A stretch of 64,000 nt of DNA from Pantoea rodasii (lineage in GTDB: Bacteria; Pseudomonadota; Gammaproteobacteria; Enterobacterales; Enterobacteriaceae): positions 248,001 to 312,000 of the forward strand of contig NZ_MLFP01000004.1 in the NCBI RefSeq assembly GCF_002095465.1, read 5' to 3'. Position 1 is the first letter of the stretch. Each line of letters opens with the position of its first letter. The position numbers were made by a program, and so were the translations under genes. The notes below the pieces were generated by a model that saw nothing but the letters and a program-made list of their open reading frames with translations, searched no databases and was not told where the DNA came from. This document shows, piece after piece, positions 52,760-62,742 of the stretch.

Positions 52760-53677
52760 ATGATTCATCAGGAACAGTGGCAGCAACTGGTGGCGATGAT
52801 TGCTCGTCATTCCCCGGAGGATGGCCGCCATTTTAGCCCAATCGATTTTCTCTCATTTGGACGCAGCTCTAAACCCACCAGTCTGACTCATATCGCCACC
52901 TGGGCGAGTTTTGCACTGGTGGCTCAGGGGCAGAAGGCGCTGCGAATGGGTGAAGACGTGATGCATTACGGTCCGGGCGATCTGCTGCTGGTCACGCTGG
53001 ATATGCCAGTGCAATCCTGCGTGGTACAAGCGACAGCGGAGAAACCCAATCTGGGCGTGGGTATCACCATCAATGAAACGCGCCTGATGCATTACCTCGA
53101 ACATTTCCCGTTGCAGCAGATCGGCGCAGCGGTCACCAACGAACGCGGTATCACGGTACACAAAGTGGCGCCGCCGTTGGTGGATGCGGTGATTCGCCTG
53201 ATTGAGCTGCTGGACCAGCCACAGGATATTCCCGCGCTGGCACCGTTGATTGAGCAAGAGATTTTCTATCGGCTTCTGACCGGGCCAGAAGGGCCGCGCA
53301 TCCTCAACATGGCGTTAACTGAACGGCCGGGCAACAAAGTGGCACGCGCAGCACGCTGGTTGCGCGAAAACTTCCATCACCCGCTAAAAATGGATCAGCT
53401 GGCCAGTAGCGTCGGCATGAGCATTTCGTCGTTGCATCATCATTTTAAAGCGGTAACGGCGATGACACCGATGCAATATCAAAAGCAGCTGCGTCTTAAC
53501 GAGGCGCGGCGCTTGATGTTGATTGATAAGTTGGATGCAGGAACGGCAGGATATCGCGTGGGGTATCAGAGCGCCTCGCAGTTTAGCCGTGAATACAGTC
53601 GCTTCTACGGGCAATCGCCGGCACGTGATGTGCGTATGGTGGCAGTGGGGCCAGAAGGATTGACCCCACAGCAGTGA
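52760..53677 (+). CDS. AraC-family transcriptional regulator
   Basis: Protein of 305 aa. The N-terminal AraC_N-type cupin domain (about residues 20-180) contains THIATWASFALVAQGQKALRMGEDVMHYGPGDLLL. The C-terminal region (about 195-295) has the two helix-turn-helix units of the family (MDQLASSVGMSISSLHHHFKAV, then GYRVGYQSASQFSREYSRFYG). The N-terminal subfamily often sits next to SDR or aldo-keto reductase genes. It is divergent from the SDR gene across 183 bp, suggesting it regulates that gene. Effector unknown. Confidence 0.92.
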   Translation: MIHQEQWQQLVAMIARHSPEDGRHFSPIDFLSFGRSSKPTSLTHIATWASFALVAQGQKALRMGEDVMHYGPGDLLLVTLDMPVQSCVVQATAEKPNLGVGITINETRLMHYLEHFPLQQIGAAVTNERGITVHKVAPPLVDAVIRLIELLDQPQDIPALAPLIEQEIFYRLLTGPEGPRILNMALTERPGNKVARAARWLRENFHHPLKMDQLASSVGMSISSLHHHFKAVTAMTPMQYQKQLRLNEARRLMLIDKLDAGTAGYRVGYQSASQFSREYSRFYGQSPARDVRMVAVGPEGLTPQQ

Positions 53678-53680
53678 ACG

Positions 53681-54690
53681 TTACAGCGAACGCGCGGCTT
53701 CCATCGCCAGCGCGAACGAACGCAAACGAGCCTGTGAATCGAAAATCTGGCCGTTAACCATGATTTCATCCGCCTGAGTTTCGCGTATCAGCGCGGCTAA
53801 CCCCTGGCGCACTTTGTCGCTGTCACCAACAATCGACATGCTCAGCGCTTGCTGCACACCATATTGCTCAGACGGCGACCACAGGTTATCCATGTTCTCG
53901 ACCGGTGCGGGCAGCGGGCCCGGTTTGCCACGGCGCAGATTGATAAACTGCTGCTGCATCGAGGTGAACAGGAAGCGCGCATCACGCTCGCTATCCGCAG
54001 CCACCACGTTGACACACACCATGGCATACGGTTTCGTCAGACGCGCAGAAGGTTTGAATTTCTCACGATAGAGATGCAGTGCCTGGAACAGCAGGTCCGG
54101 CGCAAAATGAGACGCAAACGCGAAGGGCAGGCCAAGTTGCGCAGCCAGCTGTGCACTGTAAAGGCTGGAACCTAACAGCCACACCGGAATTTTCAGGCCG
54201 AGGCCCGGCACTGGCTGCACTGGCGGATGTTCACCGTCTTCGGCGTCAAACCAGTGAATCAGTTCTGCCACATCTTCCGGGAAGCTATCTGCCTGGGCGC
54301 TAGAGAGATGACGGCGCAGCGCTAACATGGTGCGCTGGTCGGAACCCGGCGCGCGGCCCAGTCCCAGGTCAATACGGCCAGGATACAACGATTCAAGCGT
54401 GCCAAACTGTTCAGCGATCACCAGCGGTGCGTGGTTGGGCAGCATAATGCCACCGGAACCCAGGCGTAACGTTTCCGTATTCGCGGCCAGATAACCGATC
54501 AGTACTGATGTCGCCGCACTGGCGATACCGGTCATGTTGTGGTGCTCGGCAAGCCAATAGCGGTGGAATCCAAGCGCTTCTGATTGACGCGCCAGCGCCA
54601 GCGAATTATGGAAGGCCTCGCGCGCGGCGGAACCCTGGGGAATCGGAGCCAAATCCAATACGGACAGGCGAACAGGTTTTTCTCGGACAT
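53681..54690 (-). CDS. yhbW: YhbW, luciferase-like flavin monooxygenase family (frameshifted near start)
   Basis: Bacterial-luciferase-fold protein of unknown substrate. The body is clear: [86 protein letters not shown] and [19 protein letters not shown]. No good start exists in this frame. The ATG at 54690 begins MSEK in another frame, and one more T in the run 54677-54681 gives [16 protein letters not shown] with a total of 336 aa, against 335 in E. coli. I take this as a one-base deletion. It is convergent with the AraC gene, three bases apart. Confidence 0.9.
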
Positions 54691-54805
54691 GGGTACTCCA
54701 GCTTATGATGGCGCAGGCGTCAGCCAACCTGCACCAGTCAGTATTACGCATCAGTACCCATATTAAAACTGCTAATAACAGCAGGCATATAGCCGGAACG
54801 TGCCT

Positions 54806-55690
54806 TTATCGTCCGTTTTGCAGCGCCATGCCCGCCAGCCGTCGCCAGTAGCCATTGCAGTCACTGCCGCGCGCCATCATTAGCGGCGCTTCCCCGGCTT
54901 CGTTCGCGCGGAAGCGATCGACCTCTGTCAGTGTCGTTTCATCCTGCGGCGAGAGGCGTACGATGTCGATCCAGTTATGCATGCCGGCCAAATCGTTACC
55001 GAGGTTATAGCAGTACCCGCTCATGGTCTGGATACCATTCAACACGAACACCTGTTGCCCCTCCTGTGAGAGCACGCGGCGGCCGGTGGGATAATGAATG
55101 CAGCAGGTCTGACAATCATCCTTGGCGCGATTCTCTGAACGTGCAGTAAAGCAGCGTGCGGAAAGCGCCAGCGGCAGATAGCCATAACCGAGCACTTCTA
55201 CCTCGAACCGATCGCGCACGCCTGCTGCATCGCACTGCTGCAACAGTTGAATCAGCCAATCGCGCGACATCTCTACCGGAATACACCAGCGTGTCATGCC
55301 TTCTTTCAACAACAGTTGCAGCGTCTGCGCGTTGTAAACATTCAGCGTGGGGCCGGCGACAAACGGCAGCTTACGCTCTGCCGCCATATTGACCGTGCCG
55401 ATATCATTCGCCTCCAGCAAAAACTCGCCATTCTCAACATAGCGGCGCAGCTCTTTGACCTCGGATGGCGACTGCAACAGCGCCAGTGTACTGACCACCA
55501 CTTGCTTGCCGTGTTGCGCCAGGTGCCGTCCCATCTCCATCCATTGATGGAAGGATGTCGCGCGCCGTTTACTGCATACCGCCTCACCCAGGTAAATAAT
55601 ATCGGCAGAACTGTCGGCGGCATGCTGATAAAAGCTTTCCAGCGTATCCGTTGACCAGTACCACAATACCGGCCCGATTGCGTATCTCAT
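54806..55690 (-). CDS. ubiV: UbiV (YhbV), O2-independent ubiquinone hydroxylation component
   Basis: Protein of 294 aa (E. coli 292), U32 peptidase-like family. The [4Fe-4S] ligands include Cys in SARCFTARSE and the cluster DDCQTCCIHY (about residues 176-197), plus an early Cys (EAVCSKR). With UbiU it hydroxylates the ubiquinone ring without oxygen, using prephenate in E. coli. It follows ubiU by 9 bp on the same strand. The 115-bp gap to yhbW contains no ORF. Confidence 0.94.
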   Translation of the reverse strand: MRYAIGPVLWYWSTDTLESFYQHAADSSADIIYLGEAVCSKRRATSFHQWMEMGRHLAQHGKQVVVSTLALLQSPSEVKELRRYVENGEFLLEANDIGTVNMAAERKLPFVAGPTLNVYNAQTLQLLLKEGMTRWCIPVEMSRDWLIQLLQQCDAAGVRDRFEVEVLGYGYLPLALSARCFTARSENRAKDDCQTCCIHYPTGRRVLSQEGQQVFVLNGIQTMSGYCYNLGNDLAGMHNWIDIVRLSPQDETTLTEVDRFRANEAGEAPLMMARGSDCNGYWRRLAGMALQNGR

Positions 55691-55699
55691 GCGTTCCCC

Positions 55700-56695
55700 T
55701 TACTGCCAGTCACGGTGATAGGCACCGAGCGTGGTTTGACTGCCTTCAGAAAGCTCACCCAGCGCCCGCATCCAGGGCTCTTGCACCGCAAACTGCTCAG
55801 GTGAGGCCATGCAGCGGTCAATCGCCTGACGCCATACTTTCGCCACCTGCGCCACATAAGCTGGGCTGCGTTGACGACCTTCAATTTTCACCGAAGCGAT
55901 GTTGGCGCGCAGCAGCTCGGGTAACAGCGACAAGGTATTCAAACTAGTGGGCTCTTCCAGCACGTGATAGCGCTGGTTATCGACTTCATAGCGGCCTTTG
56001 CACAGCGTCGGATAGCCTGCGCTTTCATCGGCGCCGTAGCGATCAATCAGCACTTCATTCAGGCGCGATTCCATCCCTTGTGGCGTTTGCTGCCAGCGCA
56101 CGAATTTTGCCGGTGAGCAGGCGCCAGCACTGTTAGGTGATTCACCCGTCAGCCAGGATGAGAGATAACAGCGGCCCTCCGCCATGATGCACAAGCTGCC
56201 AAAGGCAAACACTTCCAGCGGCACCGGTGTTTCACGTGCCAGCTGTTTAACCTGATGCATCGACAGCACGCGCGGCAGCACCACGCGGCTGAGATCGAAA
56301 TGACGATGATAAAAGTGGATGGCCTGCAGATTGGTGGCCGAAGCCTGCACGGAAAGATGGCGTTCTACCTGCGGATAGCGCTGCGCGGCATATTCCAGCG
56401 TGGCGATATCAGCGAGAATCAGCGCATCGGCACCGTTCTGTGCGGCCACATCAATCGCAGTCTGCCAGCGGTTCATGCCATCTGGGTGGGCAAAGGTGTT
56501 GATGGCTACGTGCAGCTTGCGCCGATGCTGATGCAGAAAGCGCGACGCTTCTGCCAGCTTCTTATCGGTAAAATTCAGGCCAGCAAAGTGGCGGGCATTG
56601 GTGTCATCTTTCAGACCGACGTACACGGCATCGGCGCCATGCTCCACCGCCGATTTCAGCGCAGGCAAATTCCCCGCCGGACACAGCAGTTCCAT
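55700..56695 (-). CDS. ubiU: UbiU (YhbU), O2-independent ubiquinone hydroxylation component
   Basis: Protein of 331 aa, the E. coli length. U32-family signature region FGSLCIMAEGRCYLSSW with the Fe-S cysteines, then SAGACSPAKF and LCKGRYEV supplying the remaining ligands. It begins MELLCPAGNLPALKSAVEHGADAVYVG. It forms a heterodimer with UbiV. Divergent from ubiT over 204 bp, where an anaerobically controlled promoter is expected from E. coli; only TTGAT half-sites are seen. Confidence 0.95.
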   Translation of the reverse strand: MELLCPAGNLPALKSAVEHGADAVYVGLKDDTNARHFAGLNFTDKKLAEASRFLHQHRRKLHVAINTFAHPDGMNRWQTAIDVAAQNGADALILADIATLEYAAQRYPQVERHLSVQASATNLQAIHFYHRHFDLSRVVLPRVLSMHQVKQLARETPVPLEVFAFGSLCIMAEGRCYLSSWLTGESPNSAGACSPAKFVRWQQTPQGMESRLNEVLIDRYGADESAGYPTLCKGRYEVDNQRYHVLEEPTSLNTLSLLPELLRANIASVKIEGRQRSPAYVAQVAKVWRQAIDRCMASPEQFAVQEPWMRALGELSEGSQTTLGAYHRDWQ

Positions 56696-56899
56696 ACATT
56701 TTTCTCCCCCGAATACTGAAGCCGTAAAGTGTAGGGAAGGCGACTGGCGGTAATGTTGATTTAAGGCAGTGAAAGCGATGATGACCCTGCAGACTGAAGA
56801 TTATTTAACCAATCATCCGGCTAATTCCTTGATCTCAGTGGAGGCGAAGCCGCGGGGATGTGGCAATATAGGTAAAATTTTCTGAAGGGATTGATGATT

Positions 56900-57424
56900 A
56901 TGCTGTCGCGCTTGTGCGGTCTTATTGTGGAAAAAGGACCAAAATTCCTTGGCTTACCGATTTCTATTACGCCATTCCCCATGAAAAAAGTGGTTTTGCA
57001 ACAACTCCTAAACTGGCAATTTCGTCATGCTTTGTCTGAAGGTGAGTTAAACTTTCTGGAAGGGCGCTTTCTGGGAATCGAGATTGCGGATGTAAATCTG
57101 CGCTGGATCACCACCTTGCAGAACGGGCGCCTGACCGTTTCGCGCGATGCCGAGGCCGATGTCTGGTTTCGTGGCGAAGCCAACGATCTGTTGCTGGTGG
57201 CAGCACGCAAAGCAGACCCCGATATGTTGTTCTTTCAACGCCGCCTGGTGATTGAGGGCGACACGGAGCTGGGACTGGAGGTGAAGAATTTGATGGATGC
57301 CATAGAACTGGATGCCATGCCCACGCCTTTGCGCACGGGGTTGCAGCAGCTGGCTGCCTTTGTTGAGGCAGGAATGAAACAGGACGCGAAGGCCGCAGAG
57401 GCGCGCGCGGGGATCTCATGTTGA
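56900..57424 (+). CDS. ubiT: UbiT (YhbT), SCP2-domain lipid-binding factor for anaerobic ubiquinone synthesis
   Basis: 174 aa from the ATG at 56900, the E. coli length; AAGGGA lies nine bases upstream. Earlier in-frame TTG (56891) and ATG (56894) are too close to that site. SCP2 sterol-carrier-like domain with FLEGRFLGIEIADVNLRWIT, LLLVAARKADPDMLFFQRRLVIEGDTELGL and KNLMDAIEL. It is thought to hold ubiquinone intermediates. The 3' end overlaps yhbS by seven bases. Confidence 0.94.
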   Translation: MLSRLCGLIVEKGPKFLGLPISITPFPMKKVVLQQLLNWQFRHALSEGELNFLEGRFLGIEIADVNLRWITTLQNGRLTVSRDAEADVWFRGEANDLLLVAARKADPDMLFFQRRLVIEGDTELGLEVKNLMDAIELDAMPTPLRTGLQQLAAFVEAGMKQDAKAAEARAGISC

Positions 57425-57923
57425 TTCGTACTGAAATTGGTGTGGATGCGGCGGGCATCGACACGCTCTTAAAGCGCAGTTTTGCTACTACCGCCGAGGC
57501 TGAATTGGTGCAGCAGCTGCGTGAAGATGGATTATTAACGCTGGGCGTGGTTGCCACGGACGATGAAGGACAGGTATTAGGTTATGCCGCTTTCAGTCCC
57601 GTCACCTTGCAAGGCGAAGATCGCAACTGGGTGGCATTAGCGCCGCTGGCGGTCGATGAATCGGTGCGCAAGCAGGGCATTGCCAAACAGCTGGTGTATG
57701 AAGGGCTCGATTCCCTGAACGAGTTCAGCTATAGCGCGGTGGTGGTATTGGGCGATCCCGAGTCTACAACCCGTTGGGCTTTGAACCGGCTGCACGGCAT
57801 GGCTTGCACTGCCGTTGGCTGGGCAGCGAAGCGGCGTTCCAGGTGTACAAACTTGCGGACGATGCGTTTACGGGCGCAGAAGGGCTGATCGCTTTCGCGG
57901 AACCTTTTAATCGTTTCGATTAA
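57418..57923 (+). CDS. yhbS: YhbS, GNAT-family N-acetyltransferase (frameshifted)
   Basis: The N-terminal two-thirds is intact: [41 protein letters not shown] and the acetyl-CoA loop [15 protein letters not shown]. After VVVLGDPE near 57761-57764 the frame goes wrong and stops at 57886-57888. One extra base (for instance a T) gives E(F)[18 protein letters not shown] and a stop at 57921-57923, with 168 aa against 167 in E. coli. E. coli has LGDPALYSRFGFE at this place. The substrate is not known. The restored end overlaps convergent yhbQ by 17 bases. Confidence 0.88.
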
Positions 57924-58194
57924 ACCACGCATTCAGGCATGAAGGCTGCTGTGCAACCAGCAGCAGCTTTTGCGTGCGGCTGAGTTGCTTCACCTGGTAC
58001 TCCAGACGAGAAGCGGCTGAGCGGTCGCCTGCATCGCAGTGAAAGACCAGCGTCAGCGGGCCTTTTCCGCGCAGCGCGCGCGCACCCTTTCCGGCCTGAT
58101 GCTGTAGTAAGCGGCGCTGGACATCCGTGGTGATGCCGGTGTAAAGCATTCCAGCAGCGGTTTGCAGCATATACAGCTGCCAGCCCTGTTGCAT
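57907..58194 (-). CDS. yhbQ: YhbQ, GIY-YIG domain protein
   Basis: Protein of 95 aa (E. coli 100). A compact GIY-YIG nuclease-fold domain: the motif reads [22 protein letters not shown], with catalytic-type Tyr and Arg residues, then [20 protein letters not shown] and a late Glu in [14 protein letters not shown]-damage-related nuclease activity is reported for relatives; the role here is inferred. The ATG at 58194 is chosen; the open frame reaches 58272. Confidence 0.9.
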   Translation of the reverse strand: MQQGWQLYMLQTAAGMLYTGITTDVQRRLLQHQAGKGARALRGKGPLTLVFHCDAGDRSAASRLEYQVKQLSRTQKLLLVAQQPSCLNAWFNRND

Positions 58195-58207
58195 AAACGT
58201 ATCCTGA

Positions 58208-58714
<507 letters not shown>

Positions 58715-58842
58715 AAATTCCGCGTGCGATCAAAATTACGCCAATTTTGCATAGCAGATTCCAATAACCTGAATAACACTGTGGATTAACCGTCGCACTT
58801 CCCCGTGCGGCCATCGTTATTCTGTAGAATACGGAATCTGTT

Positions 58843-59879
58843 ATGAGCCAACTCGCAACTTCTGCACCGGCGACGCGCTTCGCGTGGTGGAAACCCTTGC
58901 TGTTTATCGCGGTGGTGGTCATCGGCCTGTGGTATGTCAAATGGCAACCTTATTACGGCAAAGCCTTCACGGCGGCTGAAACCCACTCGATCGGCAAATC
59001 GATACTGGCGAATGCCGCCGATTCACCCTGGCGCGCGGCGCTGGATTACGCGATGATCTACTTCCTCGCCGTCTGGAAAGCCGCCGTACTCGGCGTGCTG
59101 CTGGGATCGCTGGTACAAGTGCTGATCCCGCGCAACTGGCTGCTACGCCTGATGGGCAACTCGCGGTTTGGATCGACGCTGATCGGCACCGGTTTAGGTT
59201 TGCCGGGCATGATGTGTACCTGCTGCGCCGCGCCGGTGGCGGCGGGATTACGTCAGTCGCAGGTATCCAGCGGGGCGGCGATGGCCTTCTGGTTAGCGAA
59301 TCCGCTGCTGAATCCGGCCACGTTAATCTTTATGGGATTTGTGCTCGGTTGGCACTTCGCCGCGATTCGGCTGGTGGCGGGCTTAATCATGGTGTTAGCG
59401 ATCGCGTCACTGGTGCAGCGTAGCGTGCCGGAACACTCGGTCGCCGCCCCCGTGGCGATGGCTGCCGGAAATGAGCAGCCGTTCCTCACTCGCTGGCTGG
59501 GCGTCATGTGGCGGCTGTTCTGGAATACCATTCCGCTGTATATCGTTGCCGTGCTGTTATTGGGTGCCGCGCGCGTCTGGCTATTCCCGCATGCCGAGGG
59601 TGCGGTGGGGAATACGCTGTTTTGGGTGATGCTGATGGCGATAGCCGGCTGTTTATTTGTCATTCCCACCGCCGCAGAAATCCCGATTGTGCAAACCATG
59701 ATGCTGGCGGGCATGGGCCTGGCACCTGCGTTAGCGCTGCTGGTGACCTTACCCGCCGTGAGTGTGCCGTCGCTACTGATGCTGCACCGTGCCTTCCCGG
59801 CGCGCGCCTGTGGATCGCGCTGATTGGCGTGGCACTCAGCGGCATGATCCTCGGTATCTTCGCTCTGTGGCTGACGTAA
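58843..59879 (+). CDS. yraQ: YraQ, permease of the DUF318/ArsP-like family (frameshifted near end)
   Basis: Inner-membrane permease with about eight to nine hydrophobic segments and the family motif GLGLPGMMCTCCAAPVAAGLRQ plus FWLANPLLNPATLIFMGFV. As written it stops at 59821-59823 after FPARACGSR. One extra C at 59807-59808 gives FPARALWIALIGVALSGMILGIFALWLT and a stop at 59877-59879: 345 aa against 346 in E. coli. Substrate unknown; relatives export organoarsenicals, which cannot be assumed here. Convergent with nrdG, whose conserved part ends at the same point. Confidence 0.88.
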
Positions 59880-60338
59880 ATACCAGATTGTCTGATTGCG
59901 GCTGCCGCGCCATAGCAGCCGCGCATCTTTCTCGGCTTCGATAAAACGCCCATCAATCAGCACGTCAATTTCAGCCACCACTTCACGCTGTGCCGCGCTG
60001 AGTTCCGCCATCTGATAACCGGTCCACAGCCAGATATCTTTGTCCGGGCACTCACGGCGTACGCGCTTTATCAGACGACGGATGTGCGGCACGTTGTGCG
60101 GATGCAGTGGATCGCCGCCGCTGAGCGACAACCCCTGACGCGGAATGCGCTGATCCTTAAGATCGGCCATCAGCTGCTCCTCCCTCTCCAGCGTGAAAGG
60201 CTCGCCGGAATCGAGCCGCCAGGTGCTTTGGTTATAGCAGCCGCGACACTGATGCTCGCAGCCCGCGACAAACAGCGTGCAGCGCGTGCCCGGCCCATTG
60301 ACGATATCGACGGCGTAATAGCCATGGATGCGCATCAT
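59253..60338 (-). CDS. nrdG: NrdG, anaerobic ribonucleotide reductase activase (reads through its usual end)
   Basis: Residues 1-155 (60338-59874) are NrdG: VDIVNGPGTRCTLFVAGC, radical-SAM cluster CEHQCRGCY (CxxxCxxC), SLSGGDPLHPHNVP and IWLWTGYQM, ending WRGSRNQTIWYLR. E. coli NrdG stops at this Arg (154 aa). Here CAG follows instead of a stop and the frame continues to 59253, antisense to yraQ; that tail of about 206 residues has no family support. If the C missing from yraQ is restored, this frame stops after about 188 aa. It generates the glycyl radical on NrdD. ATG overlaps the nrdD stop (ATGA). Confidence 0.85.
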   Translation of the reverse strand: MMRIHGYYAVDIVNGPGTRCTLFVAGCEHQCRGCYNQSTWRLDSGEPFTLEREEQLMADLKDQRIPRQGLSLSGGDPLHPHNVPHIRRLIKRVRRECPDKDIWLWTGYQMAELSAAQREVVAEIDVLIDGRFIEAEKDARLLWRGSRNQTIWYLRQPQSEDTEDHAAECHANQRDPQARAGKARCSISSDGTLTAGKVTSSANAGARPMPASIMVCTIGISAAVGMTNKQPAIAISITQNSVFPTAPSACGNSQTRAAPNNSTATIYSGMVFQNSRHMTPSQRVRNGCSFPAAIATGAATECSGTLRCTSDAIANTMIKPATSRIAAKCQPSTNPIKINVAGFSSGFANQKAIAAPLDTCD

Positions 60339-62472
60339 CCCAGCTGTCCGTTATCCAGATGTTTAACCCGGCGCTGTACCTCTTCCTGCTTACCGGCATT
60401 AAACGGACGCGCGTCCGGGCTGCCGAGGTAGCCACAGACGCGGCGCGTCACGGAAACCCGTGCCGGATCGTGATTACCGCAGCACGGGCAGGTAAACCCT
60501 TTGCTGGTGCAGCTGAATTCGCCGGTGAAGCCGCATTCATAACACTCATCGATGGGCGTGTTGGTGCCGTAATAGGGCACGCGGTGATAGCTGTAATCCC
60601 ATACATCTTCCAGCGCTTTGAGGTTGTGCTGAATATTGGGGTATTCGCCGTAGCAAATGAAGCCGCCATTGGCGATGGCCGGATAGGGTGTCTCGAAGTC
60701 GATTTTATCGTAAGGATTCACTTTCTTCTCGACGTCGAGATGGAAGCTGTTGGTGTAATAGCCTTTGTCGGTCACGCCCGGCACCACGCCAAATTCAGCG
60801 GCATCGAGTCGACAGAAACGATCGCACAGGTTTTCGCTCGGCGTGCTGTAGAGGCTAAAACCGTAACCCGTCTCGTCTTTCCACGCGTCTACCGCCTCAC
60901 GCAGGCGCTGCACAATCGCCACGCCTTTTTCCCGCAGGTGCTGCGCATCATACGGATGAACCTCATTGCCGCTTAGCGCATTCAGCGTTTCATGCAGGCC
61001 GATGTAACCCAATGAAATCGAGGCGCGGCCATGGCGGAAAATCTCGCCGACTTCATCATCGGCATTCAAGCGCACGCCGCACGCGCCTTCCATGTAAAGA
61101 ATCGGCGCCACGCGCGCCTTGGTTTTCTCCAATCGGGCGATGCGCGTCATTAAGGCGCGCTTGGCCAGTGTGAGGCGTTCATCCAGAAGCCGCCAGAAGT
61201 GGGCTTCGTTGCCGTTGGCTTCCAGCGCAATACGCGGCAGGTTGAGGCTGATCACGCCAATATTGTTGCGACCTTCATGGATCTGCTCACCGTTTTCCTC
61301 ATACACGCCAAGGAAACTGCGGCAGCCCATCGGCGTTTTGAATGAGCCGGTGATCTCGACCACTTTTTCGTAATTCAGGATATCGGGATACATCCGCTTG
61401 CTAGCACATTCCAGCGCCAGCTGTTTGATGTCGTAATTAAAATCACCAGGGCGGCGATTCACCCTTCGCGGATGGCGAACACCAGCTTCGGGAACACCGC
61501 AGTTTTGTGGTTTTTTCCCAGCCCTGCGATGCGGTTGCGCAGAATCGATTGCTGAATCAGGCGTGCAGCCCAGTCAGTTCCCAAGCCAAAACCAAAGGTG
61601 ACAAACGGCGTCTGTCCATTGGCGGTATGCAGCGTGTTGACCTCATATTCCAAAGACTGGAAGGCGTCATAGCACTCTTTCTCGGTGCGCACGCGAGCAT
61701 AGGCTTCCGCATCCGGGATCTGCCATTCCACCGCCACCGCGCGATGCTTTTCAAGGCTAAGATTCACAAACGGCGCGAGCACTTCATCGATGCGGTTAAT
61801 GGTGGTGCCGCCGTAAATATGGCTGGCGACCTGCGCAATGATCTGTGCGGTGACGGCTGTTGCAGTGGCAATGGATTTTGGCGGCTCGATCTCCGCGTTG
61901 CCCATCTTAAAGCCATTGTTCAACATGCCCTGAAGATCGATCAGCATGCAGTTAAACATCGGGAAAAACGGCGAATAGTCGAGGTCGTGATAGTGGATCT
62001 CGCCGCGCTCATGCGCCAGCACCACATCACGCGGCAGCAGCTGCTGTTGGGCATAATGCTTCGCGACGATACCTGCCAGCAAATCGCGCTGGGTCGGGAT
62101 CACCTTGCTGTCTTTGTTGGCGTTCTCGTTGAGCAGCGCGGCGTTGGTCTGTTCTACGAGGCCACGAATGGCGTGGTGCAGTTTTCCGCGTTGCTCGCGT
62201 GCCTGATCGCGGTCGTGGCGATATTCGATATACGCGCGTGCCAGCTGTGGCCAGCGCCCACTCATCAGCGTCTCTTCCACCGCGCACTGAATATCGCGGA
62301 TATCAACTTCACTGCGATCGGCCAGCTGCTGGCTGACGCGTGTCGCGACTTCTGCACACCACTGCGCATCATCAATCTGTGCCGCCTGCGCCGCAGCCTG
62401 CACCGCCAGCTCAATACGCTGCGCTTCAAACGGTACTCTGCAGCCGTCGCGCTTAATCACCACCGTCGCCAT
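60335..62472 (-). CDS. nrdD: NrdD, anaerobic ribonucleoside-triphosphate reductase (frameshifted)
   Basis: N-terminal ATP-cone (VVIKRDGCRVPFEAQRIELAV), catalytic core, C-terminal zinc site (CYECGF ... CPCCG) and glycyl-radical loop RRVCGYLGSPDARPF are all present, but split. The first part stops after FAIREG at 61459; the second resumes with NRRPGDFNYDIKQLALECASKR. One extra G on minus (CCC at 61463-61465 on plus) gives FAIREGVNRRPGDFNYD and exactly 712 aa, the E. coli length. It reduces NTPs to dNTPs without oxygen. Operon nrdD-nrdG behind paired NrdR boxes. Confidence 0.93.
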
Positions 62473-62484
62473 TGTCTCTCCGTG

Positions 62485-62532
62485 TCACTACATATAGATA
62501 TTTTACGGAAGTGTAATCGCTATATGTGGTGT
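62485..62532. promoter_or_regulatory. Paired NrdR boxes upstream of nrdD
   Basis: TCACTACATATAGATA (62485-62500) and TCGCTATATGTGGTGT (62517-62532; complement ACACCACATATAGCGA) resemble the NrdR consensus ACACTATATATAGTGT. They start 32 bp apart, three helical turns, the usual spacing for NrdR pairs, and lie 13-60 bp upstream of the nrdD ATG. Confidence 0.78.
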
Positions 62533-62742
62533 TTTGCCGGAAATTAATCGCGCTGTTTTTGACCTGCCGCAAAGAAGCCACAACGAAGATTGAAAGCCGC
62601 ACAATGGTTAAGCGGACTAAACTTCAAAAGTTTTAACCCGCCCAAACTTCGACCTCGTGCAACTTGATTTGCGATGCGAAGCAGGTTTAATGGTTTTTTT
62701 GCCTATTTTTGGCCCGTCATTTTTTCTACAAGGATGCCTTAC

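Noticed and set aside
56751..56833. FNR site between ubiU and ubiT
   Set aside because: Only isolated TTGAT half-sites at 56756 and 56829; neither has ATCAA at the right spacing.
59253..59873. Roughly 200-residue tail of nrdG as a new fused domain
   Set aside because: It is the reverse complement of yraQ coding sequence and arises from a missing stop plus a one-base deletion; Ser/Thr/Ala-rich shadow composition.
61507..62547. 346-codon open frame on plus, opposite nrdD
   Set aside because: It is antisense to a strongly conserved NrdD region, has no recognisable domain and reflects codon bias of the real gene.
62660..62680. FNR-like TTGAT near 62664 upstream of the hexosaminidase
   Set aside because: The second half-site does not match; insufficient to call.
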